Assembly: GCA_019689695.1 (NCBI GenBank)
Contig: JADGHA010000288.1
Span: 1-5,974 of the forward strand
Length of the DNA: 5,974 nucleotides
Direction of reading: 5' to 3'
DNA from: Micromonosporaceae bacterium
GTDB lineage: Bacteria; Actinomycetota; Actinomycetes; Mycobacteriales; Micromonosporaceae
In this document: positions 1 through 5,640 of the stretch, in pieces
Layout: each line of letters opens with the position of its first letter
How positions within the stretch are numbered: position 1 is the stretch's first letter
The notes under the pieces: model-generated
Told to the model about the DNA's origin: nothing
What the model saw: the letters and a program-made list of their open reading frames with translations, nothing else
The model's database searches: none
Translations under genes and position numbers: made by a program

Positions 1-71
1 GGCACGGGCAGCCGCGGCACTCGGACAGCGATGTCCACATTGGCGCTGCCGACGACCACGACCCGGCTCAC
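1..71 (-). CDS. rbsK: Ribokinase-like PfkB-family sugar kinase, N-terminus only (runs off left edge)
   Basis: Only the first 23 codons are in the window. From a GTG at 71-69 the minus strand reads MSRVVVVGSANVDIAVRVPR and continues LPV. This matches the opening beta-strand of ribokinase/PfkB kinases, in which the GS-x-N-x-D motif (Asp13 here) contacts the sugar substrate. Ribokinases phosphorylate D-ribose to ribose 5-phosphate with ATP in the cytoplasm. The GTG overlaps the TGA of the upstream LacI-type gene in the form GTGA, a 4-bp overlap typical of translational coupling, so the two genes very likely form one operon and the kinase substrate is probably related to the repressor's inducer. 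Identification as PfkB family is fairly safe. Ribose rather than another sugar or nucleoside is inferred from the LacI neighbour and the RbsK-like N-terminus; the ATP-binding half is outside the window. Confidence 0.8.
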   Translation of the reverse strand, partial: MSRVVVVGSANVDIAVRVPRLPV

Positions 72-1138
72 GGCTGCACCACCTCCACCGGCGCATCGCT
101 GCCGGCCTCCCCATCGGCTGGGGCGTCGCCGCCGGGCGGATCGGGGCAGCCACAGGAGCCGCGCCGCACCAGGGTGACCGGCAGCACCTCGGTCGGGGCG
201 GTCGTGCCCGCCTGCTGCGCGAGCAGGTGCGCGAGCGCCGCCCGGCCGAGCGCGGCGAACGGCTGGCCCATCGTGGTCAGCGCCGGTGTCGAGTACGCGG
301 CGCCGGGAATGCCGTCGAAGGAGGCGACCGCGACGTCGTCCGGGCAGCGCAAGCCCGCCTCGCTCACCGCGCGGAGCACGCCCACCGCCTGTTCGTCGCT
401 GGCGACGAAGATCGCGTCTGGCCGCTTCGCCTGGGCGAGCAGCTCCCGCGCGGCCCGGTAGCCGGCCCGCCGCCCGAACTCGGTGTGCACGACCGACATC
501 TCGGCCCGCGCGATGCCCGCCTCGGTCAGCGCATCCCGCCAGCCGCTGACCCGGTCGGTCGCCGGCATCACGTCCCGCGGTCCGGCGACGCACGCGATCC
601 GGCGGCGACCGTGGGTGAGCAGGTGGTTGGTGGCCTCGCGGGCGCCGCCGTGGTTGTCCACCAGCACGCTCGGCGCGGTCGCCCCCGGCACCTGCCGGTC
701 GAGGCTGACCCACGGCGTGCCGGACCGCTCCACCTCGGGCAGAAATCCGGCGTGGCCGTGGGCGGGCACGATGAACAGCCCGTCGACCTGGCGGGCCAGG
801 AAGGTACGCACATACGTGGTCTGGCGTTCGTCGCTCTCGGCGGCGTTGCCCATCAGCAGGGTGAAGCCGTGCGCAAACGCCTCCTCCTCGATGGCGCGTG
901 CCAGCTCCGCAAAGAACGGGTTGGCGTTGTCCGGGATGACCAGACCGAGCGTCATGGTGCGGCTCATGCGCAACGAACGGGCGATGCTGTTGGGCCGGTA
1001 GCCGAGCTGCTCTATCGCGGCGAGCACCTTGGCCCGGGTCCGTGCCGACACGGGCCGGGGGCCGCCGTTGAGGACGTAGCTCACCACCGCGGGCGAGGTC
1101 CCGGCCAAGCGGGCCACATCCGTCCGCCGAACCGCCAC
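68..1138 (-). CDS. LacI-family transcriptional repressor (RbsR-like)
   Basis: This is a cytoplasmic sugar-responsive repressor of 356 aa, slightly longer than the usual 330-345. The LacI helix-turn-helix is at residues 5-24 (TDVARLAGTSPAVVSYVLNG) and the hinge helix NSIARSLR at 50-57. The periplasmic-binding-protein-like effector domain spans about 63-325. Residues typical of sugar contact are visible: NPFF 73-76, R196 in TDRVSGW, D248 in ASDEQ and D275 in SFDG. The core ends with RRGSCGCP, common in actinobacterial members, and is followed by an acidic, Pro/Ala-rich tail of about 25 residues that is probably disordered. The start is GTG at 1138, with GGAGG at 1144-1148 five nt upstream. The stop overlaps the start of a ribokinase-like gene, so the likely role is control of a pentose operon. 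Two palindromes just upstream suggest autoregulation. The family is certain; the ligand is inferred. Confidence 0.95.
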   Translation of the reverse strand: MAVRRTDVARLAGTSPAVVSYVLNGGPRPVSARTRAKVLAAIEQLGYRPNSIARSLRMSRTMTLGLVIPDNANPFFAELARAIEEEAFAHGFTLLMGNAAESDERQTTYVRTFLARQVDGLFIVPAHGHAGFLPEVERSGTPWVSLDRQVPGATAPSVLVDNHGGAREATNHLLTHGRRRIACVAGPRDVMPATDRVSGWRDALTEAGIARAEMSVVHTEFGRRAGYRAARELLAQAKRPDAIFVASDEQAVGVLRAVSEAGLRCPDDVAVASFDGIPGAAYSTPALTTMGQPFAALGRAALAHLLAQQAGTTAPTEVLPVTLVRRGSCGCPDPPGGDAPADGEAGSDAPVEVVQP

Positions 1139-1151
1139 CCTAACCTCCGCT

Positions 1152-1163
1152 CAACACGAGTTG
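1152..1163. promoter_or_regulatory. Probable LacI-family operator, promoter-distal copy
   Basis: CAACACGAGTTG is a 12-bp dyad with the central CG usual in LacI-family operators; five of six base pairs are symmetric. It ends three bases upstream of the GGAGG ribosome-binding site of the LacI-type gene, so a bound repressor would sit in the leader and could block elongation or initiation. It differs by one base from the dyad at 1207-1218. Operator function is inferred from sequence and position. Confidence 0.6.
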
Positions 1164-1179
1164 CATCGTCGTGCCCGCC

Positions 1180-1209
1180 ATCATGTGACGCGTTGATGAG
1201 CTGGAGCAA
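1180..1209 (-). promoter_or_regulatory. Possible promoter of the lacI-rbsK operon
   Basis: On the minus strand a -35-like TTGCTC (1209-1204) is followed, after 18 bp, by a -10-like CATGAT (1185-1180). The -35 element overlaps the edge of the perfect palindrome at 1207-1218, so repressor binding there would compete with RNA polymerase. Both hexamers are weak matches; the case rests on spacing and on the operator geometry. Confidence 0.3.
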
Positions 1210-1218
1210 CACGTGTTG
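1207..1218. promoter_or_regulatory. Probable LacI-family operator, perfect palindrome
   Basis: CAACACGTGTTG is a perfect 12-bp palindrome centred on CG. It lies 55 bp, centre to centre, from the near-identical dyad at 1152-1163, which is about five helical turns. It is placed over the likely -35 region of the lacI-rbsK operon and about 50 bp upstream of the start of the divergent ArsR-type gene, so it may also affect that promoter. The pairing of two alike sites next to a LacI-type gene makes an operator the best reading. Confidence 0.7.
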
Positions 1219-1252
1219 AACCGTCGTTACCCAAGCGTGATCTGGTTCGGCG

Positions 1253-1265
1253 TAATATCCCAACA
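1253..1265 (+). promoter_or_regulatory. -10 box for a leaderless transcript of the ArsR-type gene
   Basis: TAATAT at 1253-1258 fits the actinobacterial -10 pattern TANNNT. The ATG of the ArsR-type gene begins seven bases after it, at 1265, which is where transcription would be expected to start. No Shine-Dalgarno sequence precedes the ATG. Both facts point to a leaderless mRNA. No good -35 hexamer is visible at the normal distance. Confidence 0.5.
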
Positions 1266-1777
1266 TGCCTTGGGATAAGGAGCCGCTGGTTCCGCTGCGC
1301 GCGCTGGCCAATCCCTTGCGCATCCGCATCGTGTCGCTGCTGACCGGTACCGCGATGTCAGCGACCGAGGTCGCCGAAGAGCTGGGCATCGCGCACGCCT
1401 CGGCGAGCTACCACCTGCGCCAGCTGGCCGCCGCCGGGTTCCTCAAGCGGGTGGACGGCGGGTCCCGGCGAGCTACTCGGGGGCAGCCACCGAGGCGATA
1501 CACCTACGACCCGTCCAGCGCCGACCGGCTGGACCGCTCCAGCGGCCGGCAGTTGGTGCTCGAGGCGACCCTCTCCGACCTGCGTCGACGGCAGGCACTG
1601 GCGACCCGGCAACGGTGCGGCGCCGATGCCGAGGTGTGGCTGCCCCGGGAGGTCTGGGAGCAGGTCGTGGGCCTGGTCGACGAGGCGGTGCGGCTGGTGC
1701 ACGAGAAGGCCGGGCCGCCGCGCGCCGAAGGCAGCGTCCACGTCAGCGCGACGGCGATGCTGTTCGAGCTCGCATGA
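1265..1777 (+). CDS. ArsR-fold winged-helix transcriptional regulator
   Basis: This 170-aa protein is a probable DNA-binding regulator. The N-terminal half is an ArsR/HTH_20-type winged helix: LRALANPLRIRIVSLL (11-26) forms the first helix, ATEVAEELGIAHASASYHL (33-51) the helix-turn-helix, and RQLAAAGFLKRV (52-63) with the basic stretch to RRYTY (77-81) the wing. The C-terminal half (about 84-170) is helical and charged, probably a dimerisation or sensing region. The only cysteine is C118 and the ELCVCDL-type metal site is absent, so metal sensing is unlikely. The start is the ATG at 1265; there is no ribosome-binding site, and a -10 box seven bases upstream suggests a leaderless mRNA. It lies 108 bp upstream of the broken M29 aminopeptidase gene on the same strand and may have regulated it. 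The effector is unknown. Confidence 0.85.
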   Translation: MPWDKEPLVPLRALANPLRIRIVSLLTGTAMSATEVAEELGIAHASASYHLRQLAAAGFLKRVDGGSRRATRGQPPRRYTYDPSSADRLDRSSGRQLVLEATLSDLRRRQALATRQRCGADAEVWLPREVWEQVVGLVDEAVRLVHEKAGPPRAEGSVHVSATAMLFELA

Positions 1778-1837
1778 GGCCACCCCCTCGCGTGAGGCAC
1801 TCGCATGAGGCACCCGCCCTCGCATGAGGCACCCGCC
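1769..1837 (+). repeat. Four copies of CTCGCRTGAGGC upstream of the aminopeptidase gene
   Basis: The 12-mer CTCGCATGAGGC occurs at 1769-1780, 1800-1811 and 1819-1830, and its one-base variant CTCGCGTGAGGC at 1787-1798. The last two copies are part of a perfect 19-bp tandem repeat (1800-1818 and 1819-1837). Spacings are 18, 13 and 19 bp. The first copy spans the stop codon of the ArsR-type gene; the rest fill the spacer before the aminopeptidase gene. Each unit holds a short dyad (CTC-N4-GAG), and most contain an ATG, which creates spurious upstream starts in the aminopeptidase frame. They could be regulator sites or a slippage-grown array; the sequence cannot decide. Confidence 0.75.
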
Positions 1838-1885
1838 GTCCCGCCGCCGGGCCGTCCAATCCGACCATCCAATAAGGAGCGACTG

Positions 1886-3126
1886 GTGACCGTACCGCAG
1901 CTGGACTCTTCGGACATCCCCGTGGCCGACCTGGTCGCCTACGCCGATGTGGTGCTGGACATCGGCGTCCCGGTGCGCGCGGACGACCTCGTGCTGGTGA
2001 ACGCCGAGATCGAGCACGCCCCACTGGCCCGCGCGCTCGCCGAACGGGCATACGCCCGCGGGGCCAGGTATGTGGACGTCTGGTACTTCGACCCGCACAC
2101 CAAGCGGTCGCGGATCCGCCACGCCGACCCGGCGACCCTGGCCGAGGTGCCGTCCTGGCTCGACCTGCGCAACCGCGAGCTGGGCGAGCGGCGCGGCGTG
2201 CTCATCAACATCCGCGGAGAGGCTGAGCCGGATCTACTATCCGATGTGGACCCGGTGCGCGCCGGGCTGGACCGGATGCCCAACCTCCCGTCGCGCTACC
2301 GGTTACAGGCCAACGACCTGGTGTGCTGGACCATCGTCGCCTACCCCAGCCGCGGGTGGGCCCGGCAGGTGTTCGGCGAGCCGGACGTGCCGAGACTGTG
2401 GCAGCACCTCAAGCACTTCCTACGGCTGGACCAGCCCGACCCGCGGGCCGCCTGGCGAGCGCACCTCGACCGGCTGAAGGCACGGGCCCGCCAGCTCAAC
2501 GAGCTGGACCTGGCGCGGTGCACTTCGCCGGGCCCGGCACGGATCTGACCATCGGTCTCATCCCGCAAGCGCGCTGGGACGCCGTCGGCTACCACGCGGT
2601 GGATGGCCGGTACTACGTGCCCTGCCTGCCGTCCGAGGAGGTCTACACCGCACCCGATCACCGCCGCGTGGAGGGCACCGTCCGGGCCACCCGGCCGCTC
2701 GCGCTGGCCGGCACCGTCGTCCGCGACCTCGAGCTCACCTTCACCGATGGGCGGGTCAGCCAGGTGCGCGCCAGCACCGGCGCCGACGTGGTCCGCGGCC
2801 ACCAGGCCACCGACCGCGGCGCGGCTCGGCTCGGCGAGGTCGCGCTGGTCGACGGCTCCTCGCCGATCGGCCAGTCGGGCATCACGTTCATGGAGACCCT
2901 GCTCGACGAGAACGCCACCTGCCACCTCGCCTGGGGCTTCGGCATCAAGCAGGCCGTCGCCGGTGCGGCCCGGCTCAGCCCGCAGGAGCTGGACGCCATG
3001 GGGTTGAACGTCTCCGCGGTGCACACGGACTTCATGGTGGGCGGCCCCGAGGTCACGGTCACCGGCATCCGGTGCGACGGGGGTCGGGTGGTGATCCTGC
3101 GCGACGACGAGTGGCAGCTGTCCTGA
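1886..3126 (+). pseudogene. M29 (AmpS/AmpT/PepS-type) aminopeptidase, broken by a one-base frameshift
   Basis: Family members are cytoplasmic di-metal aminopeptidases that remove N-terminal residues from peptides. The N-terminal part (1886-2515) and C-terminal part (2515-3126) are in different frames. Joining them gives about 413 aa, the normal family length, and restores LNELDLAAVHFAGPGTDL across the break. As it stands, the first frame stops at 2548 after 220 residues, so the whole metal site would be lost. In repaired numbering the expected ligands are all present: E252 (SEEVYTAPD), E318 (LGEVALV), H347 (CHLAWG), H380 and D382 (VHTDFMVGG). The catalytic Tyr usually seven residues after the first His is Ile354. 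The start is GTG at 1886, with AAGGAG (1874-1879) six nt upstream; the ATG at 1805 lies in repeats and is less likely. The break could be a true mutation or a sequencing error. Confidence 0.88.
2513..2518 (+). other. Frameshift site in the M29 aminopeptidase gene
   Basis: The frame reads CTG GCG CGG TGC at 2510-2521, and homology to the family resumes in the -1 frame as GCG GTG CAC TTC from 2515. Adding one G to make CTG GCG GCG GTG CAC restores the family motif, so one base appears to be missing from a GCG repeat. No X-XXY-YYZ slippery heptamer is present, so programmed -1 frameshifting is not supported. Confidence 0.8.
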
Positions 3127-3150
3127 CGACGAGTGGCAGCTGTCCTGACG
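3103..3150 (+). repeat. 22-bp tandem duplication across the aminopeptidase stop codon
   Basis: Positions 3103-3124 are repeated exactly at 3125-3146, with four more matching bases to 3150. The unit encodes the last residues of the M29 protein (DDEWQLS), and its first copy runs into the TGA at 3124-3126. The stop is kept, so the protein end is unchanged and the second copy is untranslated. Because 22 is not a multiple of three, it would not extend the protein in frame. It looks like a recent slippage or repair event. Confidence 0.9.
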
Positions 3151-3158
3151 CCACCGAC

Positions 3159-3195
3159 CGCGTCGCCCGTGCGGTGCGGTCGCTACGGCGACGCG
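3159..3195. terminator. Inverted repeat between convergent peptidase genes, possible bidirectional terminator
   Basis: CGCGTCGCC (3159-3167) pairs perfectly with GGCGACGCG (3187-3195), giving a 9-bp GC stem with a 19-nt loop. The right arm overlaps the last codons and the stop of the M24 gene. A second, mutually exclusive stem, CGACCGC (3155-3161) with GCGGTCG (3176-3182), is also possible. No T-tract follows on either strand, so intrinsic termination is plausible only in the U-less form reported for actinobacteria. Confidence 0.4.
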
Positions 3196-4295
3196 TCGAG
3201 CACAACCAGCTCCCGGGTGGTCCGGTTGAGCCGTTCGCCGCCGTCCGATGTGCACACCACGATGTCCTCGATCCGCGCTCCAAACTGCCCGGGCAAATAG
3301 ATGCCGGGCTCGACGGAGAAGGCCATTCCCGGCTCCAGCGGCCGGCTCGACCCGGCCACGATGTACGGCTCCTCATGCGTCTCCAGCCCGATCCCGTGGC
3401 CGGTGCGGTGCACGAAGTTCGGGCCGTACCCGGCTTCGGCGATGATGTCCCGGCCCACGGCGTCGAGCTGTTCGGCGGTGATCCCCGGCCGCACCGCAGC
3501 GGTCTGCGTCCGCTGCGCCCGCTGCAGCACGTCGTAGAGGCGCAGGAACTCGTCCGGTGGCTGGCCCAGCGCGTAGACCCTGGTGGAGTCGGAGCAGTAA
3601 CCCTCCTCCGTGGTCCCTCCGATGTCCACCACCACGGCCTCGCCGGCCTGAATGACCCGGTCAGACACCTCGTGGTGCGGGCTGGCGCCGTTCGGGCCCG
3701 AGGCCACGATCACGAAGTCGACCCGGACGTGCCCCTCGGCGAGGATCGCGTCGGCGATGTCCCGGCCCACCGCGCGCTCGGTGCGCCCCGGCCGCAGCCA
3801 CTCCCCGACCCGCTGGTGGACCCGATCTATCGCGGCGGCGGCGCGGCGGAGAGCCTCGACCTCCTCCGGGCTCTTGCGGATCCGGAGAGCACGCAGCACG
3901 TCACCGGCCAGGCACTGCTCGGCCCGTGGCAGGGCGGCACGGAACGCCACCGCCTTCTCCAGCCACATCTGGTTGTCCAGCCCCAGCCGGGCGACTCCGG
4001 CGGGCAGCCGCGAGGCCACCAGGGCGTAGGGGTCGTCCGTCTCGTCCCAGGCCACGACGGGCAGGTCGAGCGCTCCCGCCGGCGAGGCGAGCGCGGCCGG
4101 CTCTTCCAGCCTCGGCACCACCAGAAACGGGTCTCCCGCTGCCGGTACGGCTAGGCACGTGAGCCGTTCGTACGGCCGCGCGTCGTAACCGGTCAGGTAG
4201 CGCAGGTCAGCGCCGGGTGTAACAAGTACGGCGTCCAACCCGGCCTCGGCTACTGCATTCCGGGCGCGGGCGAGGCGGTCAGCAAGGTCGAACAT
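3183..4295 (-). CDS. M24 family Xaa-Pro dipeptidase/aminopeptidase (PepQ-like)
   Basis: A 370-aa cytoplasmic metallopeptidase predicted to split X-Pro bonds in dipeptides or short peptides. Residues 1-135 form the creatinase/prolidase N-terminal domain and about 140-365 the pita-bread catalytic domain. All five di-metal ligands are visible: D224 (VVVDIGG), D236 (YCSDSTR), H300 (RTGHGIG), E329 (SVEPGIY) and E343 (RIEDIV). Supporting histidines are H206/H207 (SPHHEVSD) and H307 (ETHEEP). Length and motif order match prolidase-type M24B enzymes, and there is no signal peptide. The start is ATG at 4295, with GGGGAG six nt upstream. It converges on the broken M29 aminopeptidase gene, so this may be the only working peptidase of the pair. 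It appears to be its own transcription unit, since 194 bp separate it from the aldo/keto reductase gene upstream. Strict dipeptidase versus longer-substrate aminopeptidase cannot be settled here. Confidence 0.93.
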   Translation of the reverse strand: MFDLADRLARARNAVAEAGLDAVLVTPGADLRYLTGYDARPYERLTCLAVPAAGDPFLVVPRLEEPAALASPAGALDLPVVAWDETDDPYALVASRLPAGVARLGLDNQMWLEKAVAFRAALPRAEQCLAGDVLRALRIRKSPEEVEALRRAAAAIDRVHQRVGEWLRPGRTERAVGRDIADAILAEGHVRVDFVIVASGPNGASPHHEVSDRVIQAGEAVVVDIGGTTEEGYCSDSTRVYALGQPPDEFLRLYDVLQRAQRTQTAAVRPGITAEQLDAVGRDIIAEAGYGPNFVHRTGHGIGLETHEEPYIVAGSSRPLEPGMAFSVEPGIYLPGQFGARIEDIVVCTSDGGERLNRTTRELVVLDASP

Positions 4296-4419
4296 CAGCT
4301 TCTCCCCGATCCGGCCAACGAACCCCTGACCGGGACACTACCTCGGCCCCGCTCCGCCCGGCCTCCGGCGGCGAACTGGCCATCCTCCTTTGTAGACCGC
4401 ACGAGCCCTGCTCCGGCGG

Positions 4420-4436
4420 ATCGCCGTAGTGGCGAT
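4420..4436. terminator. Small hairpin downstream of the aldo/keto reductase gene
   Basis: ATCGCC (4420-4425) and GGCGAT (4431-4436) form a perfect 6-bp stem with a 5-nt loop, about 54 bp past the TAA of the aldo/keto reductase gene and about 125 bp upstream of the M24 start. It has no T-tract. It may mark the end of the reductase transcript, but a chance hairpin is also likely at this GC content. Confidence 0.25.
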
Positions 4437-4489
4437 GACGGGATCGAGGAACGCCGGCAGCGCGGTACATCATCGCAGTGGAGCGTCTG

Positions 4490-5518
4490 TTATTCAGCTG
4501 GCTGCGCCCAGCCGTCTTTGACTGCCATCATCTGGGCCGTCTTGGTGGGGTCGCGGTCGACCAGATCGCCCAACAAGTCGTCGATTTGGGCCAGCACGCC
4601 CGCCTCCAACCGGATCCCGGCGGCAGTCGCATTCTCCAAGACCTGCTCCGGTCGGGACGCGCCGATGATCGCTGAGCTGACCCCGTCGTGCTGGAGTGTC
4701 CACGCGATCGCGAGCTGTGCCATGGAGAGGCCGGCGGCGTCAGCGATCGGACGCAGCTGCTGCACCCGTTCCAGGAGTGGCTTGCCGAGCACCCGGCGGA
4801 TGAACCTCGGAGCCCGGCCCCCGCTGGCCCCCCGCGAGCCCGGCGGCGGCGGCTCGCCCGGGCGGTACTTGCCGGTCAGCACGCCTTGCGCCAGCGGCTG
4901 GAAAACCAGCTGCCCGATCCCTTCGCGCTGACACAGCGGCAGGACCTGAGGTTCGATCACCCGCCAGAGCATGTTGTACTGCGGCTGGTTGGACACGATC
5001 CGGCTGCGTAGCCCGACCTGGTCGGCCAGGTCGAGCGCCTGGCGAATCTGGTCGGCTGTCCACTCCGAGACGCCCAGGTACAACACCTTGCCCTGGCGCA
5101 CCAGATCGTCGAACGCGACCAGGGTCTCCTCCAGCGGGGTCTGCTCGTCGAAGCGGTGCGCCTGGTAGAGGTCGACATAATCGGTACCGAGGCGGCGCAG
5201 CGAGGCGTGACAGGACTCCATGATGTGCTTGCGGGAAAGGCCCCTGTCGTTCGGTCCGTCCCCTGTGGGCAGACACACCTTGGTGGCGATCTCCACCGAT
5301 TCACGGCGCACGCCGCGCAGGGCCTCACCCAATAGCTCCTCAGCGGCGCCTTGGGCGTACACGTCGGCGGTGTCGAAGGTCGTGATGCCGGCCTCGAGCG
5401 CGGCCTGGACGCACGCCATGGCGGCTTCCCGAGCCACCAGCTCGCCGTGAGTAAGCCAGTTGCCGTAGGTGATCTCGCTGACTTGCAGACCGCTGCGGCC
5501 GAGACGACGGTGCTCCAC
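4490..5518 (-). CDS. NADPH-dependent aldo/keto reductase (Kv-beta/YghZ-like)
   Basis: A 342-aa cytoplasmic oxidoreductase that should reduce aldehydes or ketones with NADPH. The TIM-barrel fold is complete, with the catalytic tetrad D49 and Y54 (FDTADVYAQG), K80 (ATKV) and H121 (YQAHRFD). SNQPQYN at 176-182 contacts the nicotinamide, and IIGASRPEQVLEN at 284-296 binds the 2'-phosphate end of the cofactor. Length and the QPQYN and IIGAS motifs place it near the Kv-beta-subunit-like group that includes L-glyceraldehyde-3-phosphate reductases. The exact substrate is unknown. I prefer the GTG at 5518, because VEHRRLGRSGLQVS aligns with the usual family N-terminus and AGGG lies nine nt upstream; an in-frame ATG at 5536 would add six residues. 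The gene is probably monocistronic. Its upstream region abuts a tRNA 3'-half at 5588-5632. Confidence 0.93.
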   Translation of the reverse strand: MEHRRLGRSGLQVSEITYGNWLTHGELVAREAAMACVQAALEAGITTFDTADVYAQGAAEELLGEALRGVRRESVEIATKVCLPTGDGPNDRGLSRKHIMESCHASLRRLGTDYVDLYQAHRFDEQTPLEETLVAFDDLVRQGKVLYLGVSEWTADQIRQALDLADQVGLRSRIVSNQPQYNMLWRVIEPQVLPLCQREGIGQLVFQPLAQGVLTGKYRPGEPPPPGSRGASGGRAPRFIRRVLGKPLLERVQQLRPIADAAGLSMAQLAIAWTLQHDGVSSAIIGASRPEQVLENATAAGIRLEAGVLAQIDDLLGDLVDRDPTKTAQMMAVKDGWAQPAE

Positions 5519-5558
5519 GGCCGCCGACCCTAACATTCCGCCTCGGTCCGGTGATCAA

Positions 5559-5564
5559 ATGGTA
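5559..5564 (-). promoter_or_regulatory. Candidate -10 box for the aldo/keto reductase gene
   Basis: TACCAT on the minus strand (5564-5559) matches TANNNT and would give a start of transcription near 5552, leaving a short leader before either start codon (5536 or 5518). No convincing -35 is seen at 16-18 bp. This is weak evidence, based on pattern and position only. Confidence 0.3.
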
Positions 5565-5587
5565 CGCCGCTGAGGTGTGAAGACCTG

Positions 5588-5632
5588 GGTGGGCACGGCT
5601 GGGTTCGAACCAGCGACCCCTCGGTTGTAAGC
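5588..5632 (-). other. 3' half of a tRNA-Val(TAC) gene; probable integrase attachment-site remnant
   Basis: Read on the minus strand, 5631-5625 is a 7-nt anticodon loop CTTACAA (anticodon TAC, valine). CCGAG (5624-5620) would be the 3' strand of the anticodon stem and GGGTC (5619-5615) the variable loop. GCTGG-TTCGAAC-CCAGC (5614-5598) is a perfect T-arm. CGTGCCC (5597-5591) is the 3' acceptor strand, followed by discriminator A and CC. Nothing upstream (above 5632) pairs as the other half: ACGCG stands where CTCGG is needed, and no D-arm or GGGCACG is present. A clean break at the anticodon loop is characteristic of att sites used by tyrosine integrases in tRNA genes. In that case the sequence to the left is old chromosome and the sequence to the right an inserted element. 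That it is a tRNA fragment is very likely; the att role is inferred. Confidence 0.8.
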
Positions 5633-5640
5633 GCGTCAGG

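Noticed and set aside
227..1219. Long plus-strand open frame of 330 codons opposite the LacI-type gene
   Set aside because: It is a GC-rich antisense shadow: its residues are Arg/Pro/Gly/His-heavy with no domain, while the minus strand encodes a complete LacI-type protein.
1805..1885. N-terminal extension of the M29 protein from the ATG at 1805
   Set aside because: The extension is encoded by the tandem repeats and a Pro-rich spacer. The GTG at 1886 has a good AAGGAG at normal distance and gives the family N-terminus.
1358..2122. Minus-strand open frame of 254 codons across the ArsR-type and M29 genes
   Set aside because: It spans two recognisable plus-strand genes and the repeat cluster, and shows no family resemblance.
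2510..2521. Programmed -1 ribosomal frameshifting in the M29 gene
   Set aside because: There is no slippery heptamer at the junction, and a one-base deletion in a GCG repeat explains the break fully.
3072..4154. Plus-strand open frame of 360 codons opposite the M24 peptidase gene
   Set aside because: It has low-complexity, Arg/Gly/His-rich composition without motifs; the minus strand carries all M24 metal ligands.
4279..4401. Short minus-strand ORF of about 34 codons overlapping the M24 start, preceded by AAAGGAGG, as a leader peptide
   Set aside because: The GGAGG directly abuts the ATG with no spacer, the product is Arg/Ser/Gly-rich, and nothing else supports translation.
5588..5640. Complete tRNA gene, or tRNA with an intron in the anticodon loop
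   Set aside because: No D-arm, GGGCACG acceptor strand or CTCGG anticodon-stem partner is found upstream within the window, so only the 3' half can be supported.
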